Notes: generated by a model not told the origin, from the letters alone. A stretch of 64,000 nt of DNA from Pseudomonadota bacterium (GCA_023404675.1 JAEYAW010000010.1:62001-126000); one strand, 5' to 3'. Shown: positions 15,284 to 24,665, counted from the first letter of the stretch. A program made the numbers and translations.

Positions 15284-15495
15284 GGAGCCAGTCTCCATAT
15301 CGTGATGAAGGATACCCCTCCCCTTCGATATTGTGGGGATGAGTCCAGGTTCAATGGATGCGTGCCGCCCGTTCCGGTTTAGCATGGGATAGGTGACCCC
15401 GAGACACAAGATGCGGCCGATACGACGTGGTGCTTAAGGGTTGGTCCCCACGCAAAATTCAAAGAGCGGCGCAGATCGCCGCATGAGGAGATAAG

Positions 15496-16518
15496 ATGGC
15501 CGGCAACGACATCGCCCAGAAAGCGGACAGCGTGGAACGGCTTGAGGACGGCATCGTCCGTTCCGCGGAACAACTGGCTTCCGACATCCGCGCGGTGAAA
15601 ACCGCCGTCGCCAACGTCATCTTCGGTCAGGAGCGGGTGATCGAGAACACGCTGGTGACGATCCTGTCGGGCGGTCACGCGCTCCTGATCGGCGTTCCGG
15701 GTCTGGCGAAGACCAAGCTCGTCGAAACCCTCGGCATCACGCTCGGCCTCGACGCCAAGCGCATCCAGTTCACGCCGGACCTGATGCCCTCCGATATTCT
15801 CGGCGCGGAAGTGCTGGATGAAAGCACAGCGGGCAAGCGGGCGTTCCGCTTCATCTCGGGGCCGGTGTTCACCCAGCTTCTGATGGCCGACGAGATCAAC
15901 CGCGCCAGCCCGCGTACGCAGTCGGCGCTGCTGCAGGCCATGCAGGAGCAGCACATCACCGTCGCGGGCGCGCGCCACGATCTGCCGAAGCCGTTCCACG
16001 TGCTCGCCACGCAGAATCCGCTGGAGCAGGAAGGCACCTATCCGCTGCCCGAGGCGCAGCTCGACCGCTTCCTGATGGAGATCGACGTCGAATATCCGGA
16101 CCGCGACGCCGAGCGCCGAATCCTGTTCGAGACCACCGGCGCGGAGGAAGCCATCGCGAAAGCCGCCATCACGGCGGACACGCTGATCGCCGCGCAGCGG
16201 CTGGTCCGCCGCCTGCCGGTCGGCGACTCGGTGGTGGAAGCCATCCTCACCCTGGTGCGCTCGGCACGCCCCGGCCCCGATGCCGGCGACCTCAGCAAGG
16301 CGATCGCCTGGGGCCCCGGTCCGCGCGCCAGCCAGTCGCTGATGCTGGCCGTGCGCGCCCGCGCGCTGCTCGACGGCCGCCTCGCCCCGTCCATCGACGA
16401 CGTGCTCGATCTCGCCGAGCCGGTCCTCAAGCACCGCATGGCGCTGACCTTCGCCGCACGCGCGGAGGGCCGCAGCCTCTCCGACATCATCCGCCAGCTC
16501 AAGTCGCGGATCGTTTGA
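15496..16518 (+). CDS. MoxR family AAA+ ATPase
   Basis: A 340-residue MoxR-type AAA+ ATPase, a family of metal-insertion or maturation chaperones that act with von Willebrand A proteins. Walker A is GVPGLAKT (66-73), Walker B LLMADE (128-133), and sensor 1 is in ATQNP near Asn174, all intact. ATG at 15496 has AGGAG upstream. It overlaps the DUF58 gene (TGATG) and heads a module of MoxR, DUF58, BatA/DUF4159 and a VWA-like membrane protein. The client of the complex is unknown. Confidence 0.93.
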   Translation: MAGNDIAQKADSVERLEDGIVRSAEQLASDIRAVKTAVANVIFGQERVIENTLVTILSGGHALLIGVPGLAKTKLVETLGITLGLDAKRIQFTPDLMPSDILGAEVLDESTAGKRAFRFISGPVFTQLLMADEINRASPRTQSALLQAMQEQHITVAGARHDLPKPFHVLATQNPLEQEGTYPLPEAQLDRFLMEIDVEYPDRDAERRILFETTGAEEAIAKAAITADTLIAAQRLVRRLPVGDSVVEAILTLVRSARPGPDAGDLSKAIAWGPGPRASQSLMLAVRARALLDGRLAPSIDDVLDLAEPVLKHRMALTFAARAEGRSLSDIIRQLKSRIV

Positions 16519-17444
16519 TGGCGCAGCAGGCCGATCACGGGGCAAGGGAAATTCTGGCGATCCGGCGCGCGGACGGCGAGAGCCGGACGCTGGCCGACTC
16601 GCTGCCCCGTCTCGTGCTGGAAGCGCGGCGGATCGCCGCCACCGTGATCCATGGCCTGCACGGCCGCCGCCGCGCCGGCACCGGCGAGAATTTCTGGCAA
16701 TACAGGCGCTTCAACACCGGCGAGCCGTCGCAGACGATCGACTGGCGGCGCTCCGCGCGCGACGATCTGCTTTATGTGCGCGAGCAGGAATGGGAAGCCG
16801 CCCACACCGTCTGGCTGTGGCCGGACCGCTCCGCCTCCATGGCCTTCGCCTCGAAGACCGCACGCGACTCCAAGCTCGAGCGCGCGCTGATCGTCACCTT
16901 CGCGCTGGCCGAACTGCTGGTGGCGGGCGGCGAGCGCGTCGGCATTCCCGGCCTGATGAATCCCAGCGCCAGCCGCAACATCATCGACAAGATGGCGCAG
17001 GCGATGCTGCATGACGGCGCCACGCGCGACAGCCTGCCGCCGACGTTCATTCCCTCGACACTGGCGGAAGTCGTGGTGATGTCCGATCTGTGGTCGCCGG
17101 TCGAGGAGATCCGCGCCATGCTCGGCGGCCTGTCCGCTTCGGGCGCGCGTGGCACGCTGCTGCAGGTCGTCGATCCGGCAGAGGAGACGTTCCCCTATTC
17201 GGGCCGCGTCGAATTCATCGAGCCGGAAGGCGGCGGCGCCATCACGGCCGGACGCGCGGAAACATGGACGAACGACTACACCGCCCGCATCGCCCGCCAC
17301 CGCGACGAAATCCGCGCCGAGACCAACAAGCTCGGCTGGCTGTTCTCGATCCACAACACCAGCCGCTCGGCGGCTGAACTGTTGCTGTTCCTTCATGCCG
17401 GAATGGCGGCGAGCAAGGGTGCGGCGTCCGGAGCTGGTGCATGA
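16518..17444 (+). CDS. DUF58 domain protein (VWA-like, MoxR partner)
   Basis: A 308-residue cytoplasmic DUF58 protein, the usual partner of MoxR ATPases. It has the family motif YRRFNTGEPSQTIDWRRSAR and a VWA-type metal site DRSAS (D-x-S-x-S) near residue 100. The start at 16518 overlaps the MoxR stop (ATGA), and its own stop overlaps the next gene by four bases, so all three are translationally coupled. Confidence 0.92.
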   Translation: MAQQADHGAREILAIRRADGESRTLADSLPRLVLEARRIAATVIHGLHGRRRAGTGENFWQYRRFNTGEPSQTIDWRRSARDDLLYVREQEWEAAHTVWLWPDRSASMAFASKTARDSKLERALIVTFALAELLVAGGERVGIPGLMNPSASRNIIDKMAQAMLHDGATRDSLPPTFIPSTLAEVVVMSDLWSPVEEIRAMLGGLSASGARGTLLQVVDPAEETFPYSGRVEFIEPEGGGAITAGRAETWTNDYTARIARHRDEIRAETNKLGWLFSIHNTSRSAAELLLFLHAGMAASKGAASGAGA

Positions 17445-20260
17445 TCGCAGGACTGCCGCTCTCCTTCGCCGCCCCGTGGTTGCTGACCGGCCTGATCGCG
17501 CTACCCGCGCTGTGGTGGCTGCTGCGGGTGATGCCACCGCGCCCCCGGCGCATCGACTTTCCGCCGACGCGGCTGCTGTTCGACATCAAGCCGAAGGAAG
17601 AGACGCCGTCCCGCTCGCCATGGTGGCTGACGCTGCTGCGGCTGCTCGCGGCGGCGCTGGTCATCTTCGCTGCCGCAGGTCCGATCTGGAATCCGCATCC
17701 CGAGGCCGGACGCGCCAGCGGCCCGCTCGTGCTGCTGATCGACGATGGCTGGAGCGCGGCCTCGGCGTGGGACACGCGGATGAAGACCGCCGACGACCTG
17801 ATCGCGCAGGCCGACAGCGATCAGCGCGGCGTCGCGCTGGTGCCGCTCTCGGAGCCCGCGCGCGACATCAGCCTGATGCCGGCGAGCGCGGCGCGCGTGG
17901 CGCTGCGCCAGTTGTCGCCCAAGCCCTACGCGGTGGAGCGCGTCGAGACACTGCCGCTGATCGCGCGCTTCGTCGCCGCGACACCCGATGTCGGCGTGAC
18001 ATGGCTGACCGACGGCATCGACACCGGACGCGGCGGCGAGTTCGTCGAGGGACTGGCCAAGGCTATCGGCGAGCGGCCGCTGACCATCGTGGAGGGCGGC
18101 ATGCCGCCGGCCCGCGCGCTGACCGCCGCGGAGAACGCCGCCGCGAAGATGACCGTGAAGGTTCTGCGCGCGGCGGGCGGCGGCGCCGACGCCGGTATCG
18201 TCCGCGCGCTGGACCAGAAGGGTTCGCCGCTGGGCGAGGCACGTTTCACGTTCGGAGCGAACGACCGCGACACCGATGCCGACTTCGATCTGCCGGTTGA
18301 ACTGCGCAACGACATCGCGCGTCTTGAGATCATGGGCGAACGTTCGGCCGGCGCAGTGCAGTTGCTCGACAAGCGCTGGCGGCGGCGCGCCATCGGCATC
18401 GTCTCCGGCGCGACCAGCGACACCGCGCAGCCGTTGCTCGCCTCCACCTTCTATCTGACCCGCGCGCTTTCTCCGTTCGCCGACGTGCGGCTCGGCGACC
18501 GCGGCGCACCGGCGCAGGCCATCACCCAGTTTCTCGACCAGAAACTGCCGATGATCGTACTGGCCGATGTCGGCTCACTGGCGCCGGAGCTGCGCGAACG
18601 CATCAATGCCTGGATCGATCAGGGCGGCGTTCTGGTGCGCTTCGCCGGACCGCGCCTCGCGCAGGCCGACGACGACCTCGTTCCGGTCAAGCTGCGGCGC
18701 GGCGGCCGCAGCCTTGGCGGCAGCCTGACCTGGGAAAAGCCGCAGAATCTCGCCGCCTTTTCGGCCGACGGTCCGTTCGCGGGCCTGCCGATTCCCGGTG
18801 ACATCACCGTCACCCGTCAGGTGCTGGCCGAACCCGACGCCACGCTCGCCAACCGAAGTTGGGCGACGCTGGTCGACGGTACGCCGCTCGTCACCGGCGA
18901 ACATCGCGGCAAGGGCGTCGTCGCCCTGTTCCATGTCAGCGCCGACATGCGCTGGTCGGACCTGCCGATGTCGGGCGCTTTCGTTGAAATGCTGCGGCGG
19001 ATCGTGGACATGGCAGGATACACCAGCAATTCGGGCGCGGGCGTCGCGGCCGATCTTAATCCCGAGACGGTTGCGCCGCTGCGCACGCTGGACGGCTTCG
19101 GCGCGTTCACCCCGCCGCCTTCGACGGCCAAGCCGCTGCGGGCCGATTATCGTGATCGTGGCACACCGGAACATCCGCCCGGCTGGTACGGTCCGGCCGA
19201 CGGACCGCTGGCCGTCAACACGCTGGCGCCGGCAGACCGGCTGGCGCTGCTCGACACGTCCACGCTCAAGGCGCAGCGTGCGGGCTACACCAACGAGGAG
19301 CCCCGCGACCTGCGCGGCATCCTGCTCTCCATCGCGCTCGCCCTGTTCCTGCTGGACGCGGTGATCGTCGCCCTGCTCGGCGGCGGGCTCGCCGCACTGA
19401 CGCGCCGCCGCGCCGCGACGGCCGCCATGCTTGCGGCACTCACGCTCGCGAGCGCCTCCTTCGCCATCGCGCCGCGCGCCTTTGCCGCCGAGAACAAGGA
19501 CGACTTCGCCGTGCGCGCCGTCGCGCAGACCCGCATCGCCTACGTCGTCACCGGCAATGCCGACGTCGACGAGATCGTGAAGGCGGGCGTCAGCGGCCTG
19601 ACGCTGTTTCTCGCCCAGCGCACCGCGCTGGAAGCCGGCGAGCCGGTCGGCATCGATCCCGCGCGCGACGAACTCGCGTTCTTCCCGCTGATCTACTGGC
19701 CCGTGGTGCCCGGCGCGCCGAAGCCGTCGCAGGACGCGATCAACCGTATCGACGCCTATATGAAGCAGGGCGGCACCGTGCTGTTCGACACGCGCGACGC
19801 GGTGGAAGCGCCGCCGGGACCGGGCGGCGAATCGCAGACGCCGGGCATGCAGACGCTGCGCACCATTCTCTCCTCGCTCGATATTCCGGAGCTGGAGCCG
19901 GTGCCGCGCGAGCACGTGCTGACGAAAACCTTCTACCTGCTGCGCGACTTCCCCGGCCGCTTCAACATGGGGCAAACATGGGTCGAGACCCTGCCGCGCG
20001 AGGACACAGACGAGGCGGCGTCGCGCCCGGCACGCGGCGGCGATGGCGTCTCGCCGATCATCATCACCTCCAACGATCTCGCGGGCGCATGGGCGCTCCG
20101 GCCCGATGGCCAGCCGATGCTGCCGCTGACACCGGGCGAACCACGGCAACGTGAATTCGCGTTCCGCGCCGGGGTCAACATCATGATGTACACGCTGACC
20201 GGCAACTACAAGGCCGATCAGGTCCACGCGCCCGCGCTGATCGAGCGGCTGGGACAGTGA
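17441..20260 (+). CDS. Membrane protein with BatA N-terminus and DUF4159 domain
   Basis: A 939-residue inner-membrane protein. The first ~85 residues are the BatA/aerotolerance-regulator N-terminal region with two membrane helices (about 7-26 and 64-82). A VWA-like segment follows, but its metal motif is degraded (DDGWS in place of D-x-S-x-S). The middle (about 370-420) resembles a glutamine-amidotransferase-like fold lacking an obvious Cys. A membrane helix near 635-658 precedes an exported DUF4159 domain (about 690-930) with signal-like AFAAENKDDF at its start. Fusion of BatA-like and DUF4159 parts is typical of alphaproteobacterial versions. Function unknown; it probably acts with MoxR and DUF58 on the cell envelope. 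Confidence 0.88.
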   Translation: MIAGLPLSFAAPWLLTGLIALPALWWLLRVMPPRPRRIDFPPTRLLFDIKPKEETPSRSPWWLTLLRLLAAALVIFAAAGPIWNPHPEAGRASGPLVLLIDDGWSAASAWDTRMKTADDLIAQADSDQRGVALVPLSEPARDISLMPASAARVALRQLSPKPYAVERVETLPLIARFVAATPDVGVTWLTDGIDTGRGGEFVEGLAKAIGERPLTIVEGGMPPARALTAAENAAAKMTVKVLRAAGGGADAGIVRALDQKGSPLGEARFTFGANDRDTDADFDLPVELRNDIARLEIMGERSAGAVQLLDKRWRRRAIGIVSGATSDTAQPLLASTFYLTRALSPFADVRLGDRGAPAQAITQFLDQKLPMIVLADVGSLAPELRERINAWIDQGGVLVRFAGPRLAQADDDLVPVKLRRGGRSLGGSLTWEKPQNLAAFSADGPFAGLPIPGDITVTRQVLAEPDATLANRSWATLVDGTPLVTGEHRGKGVVALFHVSADMRWSDLPMSGAFVEMLRRIVDMAGYTSNSGAGVAADLNPETVAPLRTLDGFGAFTPPPSTAKPLRADYRDRGTPEHPPGWYGPADGPLAVNTLAPADRLALLDTSTLKAQRAGYTNEEPRDLRGILLSIALALFLLDAVIVALLGGGLAALTRRRAATAAMLAALTLASASFAIAPRAFAAENKDDFAVRAVAQTRIAYVVTGNADVDEIVKAGVSGLTLFLAQRTALEAGEPVGIDPARDELAFFPLIYWPVVPGAPKPSQDAINRIDAYMKQGGTVLFDTRDAVEAPPGPGGESQTPGMQTLRTILSSLDIPELEPVPREHVLTKTFYLLRDFPGRFNMGQTWVETLPREDTDEAASRPARGGDGVSPIIITSNDLAGAWALRPDGQPMLPLTPGEPRQREFAFRAGVNIMMYTLTGNYKADQVHAPALIERLGQ

Positions 20261-20267
20261 TGTTCCG

Positions 20268-20363
20268 CCACCCTGAGACGGCCGCAACATGGCCCTCGAA
20301 GGGTGACGGCCCGTCATTCGAGATATCCTTCGAGGGCCGCGTCCAGCCTCGCATCTCAGGATG
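20268..20363. repeat. Dispersed palindromic repeat, copy B
   Basis: The same element type as at 1879-1962. Here the inner arms GGCCCTCGAAGG (20291-20302) and CCTTCGAGGGCC (20327-20338) are a perfect 12-bp match, with outer arms around CCCTGAGA and ATCTCAGG. It fills the gap between the DUF4159 gene and the next gene of the same module, so it is probably transcribed and could fold into a long hairpin. Confidence 0.75.
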
Positions 20364-20386
20364 AAGCCGACGCTGCAGGAGTTTGA

Positions 20387-22450
20387 ATGACTTACGGCAT
20401 CGCATTCGCACCGCTGGTTCCGACGCCCGTGTTGTGGGCCGCGCTTGCCGCCATCGTGGTGATCGCTGCCATCCTGTTCATCGGCCGGTCGCGCAGCGCA
20501 TGGATCCGCGTTCTGGCACTCGCGCTGATTCTGCTGGCACTGGCCAATCCGTCGTTCACGCGCGAGGAGCGCGAGCCGCTGACCTCCGTGGCGGCCGTGA
20601 TCGTCGACAAGAGTCCGAGCCAGAATTTCGGCGAGCGCGAGAAGGAAACGGAAGCGGCGCGCGAGGCGCTGGTCGATCAGCTCAAGCAGATCAAGGGCCT
20701 TGAGGTGCGCACCGTGGAGGCCGGTCAGGCCGACGGCGAGACCGATGGCACGCGCCTGTTTTCCGCGCTCGGCACCGCGCTGTCCGATGTGCCGAGCGAC
20801 CGCGTCGCCGGTGCATTCCTCATCACCGACGGCCGCGTTCACGACATCCCGGCGAATACCGCAGCCCTCGGACTGTCCGCGCCGGTGCATGCTCTCGTCA
20901 CCGGCCGCAGCAACGAGCGCGACCGCCGCATCGCCATCGTCGCAGCGCCACGTTTCGGCATCGTCGGCCAGACGCAGACCATCACCTATCGTCTCGACGA
21001 TCAGGGCGTGACCGGCCAGCAGGCCCGCATCGCCATCCGCCGCGATGGTGAAACGCTCAGCGAGCGCACGCTGGTGAGCGGACAGACCGCCAGTGTGGAC
21101 GTCGAGATCGCCCATGCGGGCCAGAACATCATCGAGATCGAGGCGTCGCCGCTGCCCGGAGAACTGACCCCGGTCAACAACCGCGCCGTGGTGTCGATCG
21201 ACGGGGTGCGCGACAAGCTGCGCGTGTTGCTGGTCTCGGGCGAGCCGCATGCGGGCGAGCGCACGTGGCGCAACCTGCTGAAGTCAGATGCCAGCGTCGA
21301 TCTGGTCCACTTCACCATTCTGCGCCCGCCGGAGAAGCAGGACGGTACGCCGATCAACGAGCTGTCGCTGATCGCCTTCCCGACACGCGAACTGTTCCAG
21401 CAGAAGATCCACGAATTCCAGCTCATCATTTTCGACCGCTATGCACGGCAGGGCGTGTTGCCGAATGCCTATTTCGACAACATCGCGCGCTATGTGCGCG
21501 GCGGCGGCGCGGTGCTTGTCGCGGCCGGACCCGACTATGCGTCTTCCACCAGCATCTGGCGCACACCGCTGGATTCGGTGCTGCCCGCCGAGCCGGTGGG
21601 CGTCACGGAGAAACCGTTCGTCGCCCATCTCAGCGATATCGGCAAACGGCATCCGGTCACGCGCGGGCTTGAAGGCTCCGCCAGCGAGCCGCCGCACTGG
21701 AGCCGCTTTTTCCGTCAGGTCGATACTCGCAATGCCAACGGCCCGCCGATCATGACCGGCGCAGACGGCAAGCCGCTGCTGCTGCTCTCGCGCTATGGCG
21801 AGGGCCGTGTCGCGCTGCTGCTGTCGGACCATATCTGGCTGTGGGCGCGCGGCTACGAGGGCGGCGGTCCGCATCTCGATCTGCTGCGTCGCCTGTCGCA
21901 CTGGCTCATGAAGCAGCCAGAACTCGACGAGGAGGCGCTGCGCCTCGCAGTACGCGGCCACGATCTGGAAATCTCCCGCCAGACCATGGCGGACACCGTG
22001 TCGCCCGTCACCCTGACCTCGCCATCCGGCAAGAGCCGGGAGGTGACGCTCAACACCGGCGAACCGGGCCTGTGGCGCGCGGCCGTGCCGGCTGACGAAC
22101 TCGGCCTCTGGCAGGCGAGCGACGGCACGCTGAAGGCGCTGATCAATGTCGGCCCGACCAATCCGAAGGAGTTCTCGGAAGTAACCTCCGCGACCGCGCC
22201 ACTGCTGCCGCTGACGCAGGCGTCGGGCGGCGATACGCGACGCATCGCCGAATCCGGGGCAGTGGCGCTGCCCCGCGTCGTCCCGGTGCGCGCGTCGAGC
22301 ACGTTCCGCGGCGATGGCTGGCTGGGCCTTCGGATGCGCGACGCGAGCGTCGTCAAGGGCATTGGCGTGCTGCCGATCTTCTCTGGCCTGATCGGAATGC
22401 TGCTGCTGCTCGGCGCGTTCGCGGTGACCTGGCTGCGCGAAGGGCGCTGA
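20387..22450 (+). CDS. VWA/glutamine-amidotransferase-like membrane protein
   Basis: A 687-residue protein with two N-terminal membrane helices (about 12-30 and 36-52), a VWA-like domain with the metal motif DKSPS (D-x-S-x-S, near 74), a beta-sandwich region, a glutamine-amidotransferase-like fold (about 330-420, LIIFDRYARQG, RYVRGGGAVLVAAG) and a C-terminal membrane helix (about 660-682). Proteins of this plan are commonly encoded at the end of MoxR-DUF58-BatA operons. It lies 126 bases after the DUF4159 gene, separated by a palindromic repeat. No catalytic Cys-His-Glu triad could be recognised. Confidence 0.85.
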   Translation: MTYGIAFAPLVPTPVLWAALAAIVVIAAILFIGRSRSAWIRVLALALILLALANPSFTREEREPLTSVAAVIVDKSPSQNFGEREKETEAAREALVDQLKQIKGLEVRTVEAGQADGETDGTRLFSALGTALSDVPSDRVAGAFLITDGRVHDIPANTAALGLSAPVHALVTGRSNERDRRIAIVAAPRFGIVGQTQTITYRLDDQGVTGQQARIAIRRDGETLSERTLVSGQTASVDVEIAHAGQNIIEIEASPLPGELTPVNNRAVVSIDGVRDKLRVLLVSGEPHAGERTWRNLLKSDASVDLVHFTILRPPEKQDGTPINELSLIAFPTRELFQQKIHEFQLIIFDRYARQGVLPNAYFDNIARYVRGGGAVLVAAGPDYASSTSIWRTPLDSVLPAEPVGVTEKPFVAHLSDIGKRHPVTRGLEGSASEPPHWSRFFRQVDTRNANGPPIMTGADGKPLLLLSRYGEGRVALLLSDHIWLWARGYEGGGPHLDLLRRLSHWLMKQPELDEEALRLAVRGHDLEISRQTMADTVSPVTLTSPSGKSREVTLNTGEPGLWRAAVPADELGLWQASDGTLKALINVGPTNPKEFSEVTSATAPLLPLTQASGGDTRRIAESGAVALPRVVPVRASSTFRGDGWLGLRMRDASVVKGIGVLPIFSGLIGMLLLLGAFAVTWLREGR

Positions 22451-22472
22451 TCCGCGCCGCGATGAACGAGGT

Positions 22473-24152
22473 TTATGCCGGCGTCAGATCCGGCACCTCA
22501 TTCAGCGCGTAGAACTGGACGGTGGCCCTGCGTCCCTTGACAGCGGCCTCCCTCAGATCGTGCCCGGAGAGATCGAGCCCCGCCGCCTCGGCCGCCGTCC
22601 GCGAGATGATGACCGCGCAGCTGTAATCTTTCGTCAGGCTCTCCAGTCGCGCGCAGGTATTCACCGTGTCGCCGATCGCCGTGAGAATCTGCGAATTGGG
22701 AGGCCCCATCGCGCCGACGATGGCTTCGCTGAAATGGATGCCGATCCCGATCCGCAGCGGCTGCGCGATCTCGCTCGTCAACTGTTCGTTCAGCGCCGCG
22801 AGCCGACGCAGCATCTGCCGCGCACCGTGCAGCGCCGCAACTGCACCCGCCTTCGGATCCTGTCCTTCCAGCCCGTAGAGCGCCATCAGCCCGTCGCCCG
22901 TGAACTGGGAGTAATGGCCACCGGTATCGTCCAGCGCCTGCGTCATCTCGCGGAAAAACTGGTTGAGCAGAAACAGCACGTCGTAAGGCAGCCGGGTTTC
23001 GCTCAGCCGTGTCGAGTCACGAAGGTCGACGAACATCACCGTCACCAGCCGCTCGCTTCCTGCGAAGCTGCCCTTTACCGCCCCGCGGGCGTCGCTGGCA
23101 TCGGCGGCGAGCAGCGGCACGATTGACAGGCTCTCGGCCGGCGCGATCTGGCAAGCCAGCCGCACAAGGGGTTCGGCCCGCGCACGCGCCAGCGCACGCG
23201 CTTCGAGCACATCGGGCGGCGGCAGGGTTTCCGCGCCGCTGGTGACGAGAACCCGGCAGGTGGTGCAGCGGGCCCGGCCGCCGCAGACCGCCGCATGCGG
23301 GACGCCGTGGTCGCGCAGCGTTTCCAGCACCGTCGCTCCCGGCCGGATCGGCAGCCTCCGGCCATCGGGGCAGGTCAGAACCGGCAGCCGGCCGCGCCGG
23401 TAGGCCGTTTCGCGAATCCAGCGCGCGCCGAATGCAGCCAGCACCAGCATCAGATGAACCCCGATCCCGGCTTCGGTCCAGTTGTTGGCAGACGCCCTGG
23501 CTTCCGGCGTGACATTCGCTGCGGCCAGGACTCTGGCCTCAAGGCCGGGGTCTCGGGCGATCTGGCGCCTCACCTCGTTGCCGGCCGCGACATAACCGGC
23601 GATCGCCAGCGACGGAATCAGCAGCGCGAGCGCGGCCCAGCCGGTGCGGGTCCGCCGATACCAGCGCCTGCTGCCGAGCCAGAAGTTCAGCCCGATACAG
23701 GCATGCACCCATGTCGCAATCACCGCGGCCAGTTGCATCGGGACGATCCACGGCGCGCCGATCCAGTGCGAGATCAGCACGGACCTGTAGCTGCCGTCGA
23801 CATCGAACGCGATATCGACGACGATGGTTGCCATGATGTGCAGCATGAGCAGCACTGGCAGCAGCAGGCCAAGGGAAAGCTGGGTGATCTCCTGCCACGA
23901 CATCCACAGCGACCGCCTCACATAGATGGACCACAACGCGTTGCCGTAATGGAGCAGCAATGCCAGTCCGAGCAGCACCGTTCCGGGCACCGAGCGCCAA
24001 GGCGCCATCAGCGCGTCCTGCACGGTCTCGCCGAGGTCGATGGACACCAGCAGCACGATGTGGCCGACGAGATGACTGAGGACAAAACCGAACAGGACGA
24101 GTCCGCTGACCAGCCGCAGGCGGGAGCGAAGCGCGGACATCCACGTCATCAT
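22473..24152 (-). CDS. Membrane adenylate/guanylate cyclase with [2Fe-2S] ferredoxin domain
   Basis: A 559-residue three-part protein. Residues 1-245 form a bundle of about six membrane helices with many His inside them (His27, 31, 68, 105, 150, 233), resembling di-haem cytochrome b anchors of the succinate dehydrogenase type. Residues 255-345 are a plant-type [2Fe-2S] ferredoxin with Cys290, Cys296, Cys299 and Cys334. Residues 365-559 are a class III nucleotide cyclase with metal-binding Asp376 (FVDLRDST) and Asp420 (FTGDGLMA) and IGDTVNTCARLE. The design suggests cAMP or cGMP production controlled by membrane redox state. Substrate and haem content are inferred, not shown. Confidence 0.9.
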   Translation of the reverse strand: MMTWMSALRSRLRLVSGLVLFGFVLSHLVGHIVLLVSIDLGETVQDALMAPWRSVPGTVLLGLALLLHYGNALWSIYVRRSLWMSWQEITQLSLGLLLPVLLMLHIMATIVVDIAFDVDGSYRSVLISHWIGAPWIVPMQLAAVIATWVHACIGLNFWLGSRRWYRRTRTGWAALALLIPSLAIAGYVAAGNEVRRQIARDPGLEARVLAAANVTPEARASANNWTEAGIGVHLMLVLAAFGARWIRETAYRRGRLPVLTCPDGRRLPIRPGATVLETLRDHGVPHAAVCGGRARCTTCRVLVTSGAETLPPPDVLEARALARARAEPLVRLACQIAPAESLSIVPLLAADASDARGAVKGSFAGSERLVTVMFVDLRDSTRLSETRLPYDVLFLLNQFFREMTQALDDTGGHYSQFTGDGLMALYGLEGQDPKAGAVAALHGARQMLRRLAALNEQLTSEIAQPLRIGIGIHFSEAIVGAMGPPNSQILTAIGDTVNTCARLESLTKDYSCAVIISRTAAEAAGLDLSGHDLREAAVKGRRATVQFYALNEVPDLTPA

Positions 24153-24215
24153 TCAGGTTCTCGTGCACAAAGGCCACACGCCGGAACGTTCATGGCCAAG
24201 CCCGTATCGACCGTA

Positions 24216-24257
24216 TTGACAGACATTCGCCGGTCTTGCGATGTTACATTATAACAG
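24216..24257 (+). promoter_or_regulatory. Candidate Zur-controlled promoter
   Basis: A consensus -35 TTGACA (24216-24221) is followed after 18 bases by GATGTT and by the palindrome TGTTACATTATAACA (24242-24256). The palindrome resembles binding sites of the zinc repressor Zur in alphaproteobacteria (TGTTATANTATAACA-like) and overlaps the likely -10. It lies about 45 bases before the DUF2946 gene and its TonB receptor. Zur control is inferred from this likeness and from the genes downstream. Confidence 0.55.
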
Positions 24258-24299
24258 TCGCGATCACGAATGGATCGTCGCGGCTGAGCGGGTGGGCGG

Positions 24300-24665
24300 A
24301 TGATCCGGTTTCGACGCATAGCTGGGGCCAGAGGGGCTCTGGGCGCTTATATCGCGCTTTGCGCGATGGCGCTGCAGCTTGCGCTGTCGTTCGGCCATGT
24401 CCACACCCTCCGCTGGCAATCCGGAACACAGATCGCGGCAATCGACGCCCCGGCCAAGGATTCCCACGACGACGACGCGCCCGGCATCGTCTGCGATATC
24501 TGCGCGGTCATGCGATTTGCCGCGGCGGCGCTTCCCGCCGCTTCTCCGGCGATCGTCCTGCCCGTCGCGTCCGGTGTTGGTCCCGCCACGCCGGTCACAG
24601 CTGCGCCGCCGCGTGCGGCCCACCGCATCGCCGCCTTCCAGCCGCGCGGCCCGCCGACCGTCTGA
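24300..24665 (+). CDS. DUF2946 family protein
   Basis: A 121-residue protein with an N-terminal membrane helix or signal (about 14-32), a His/Asp-rich stretch (KDSHDDDAP) and the DUF2946 signature CDICAVM near residue 66. DUF2946 proteins are small, often found beside metal transporters or TonB receptors, and their function is not known. Here it precedes a TonB-dependent receptor by 131 bases on the same strand, behind a Zur-like site, which fits a role in zinc or other metal uptake. Confidence 0.8.
   Translation: MIRFRRIAGARGALGAYIALCAMALQLALSFGHVHTLRWQSGTQIAAIDAPAKDSHDDDAPGIVCDICAVMRFAAAALPAASPAIVLPVASGVGPATPVTAAPPRAAHRIAAFQPRGPPTV

Noticed and set aside
18575..21250. An 891-codon minus-strand open frame across the MoxR module
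   Set aside because: The plus-strand genes there have overlapping starts, ribosome-binding sites and recognised domains; the reverse frame has none and crosses the intergenic palindromic repeat.
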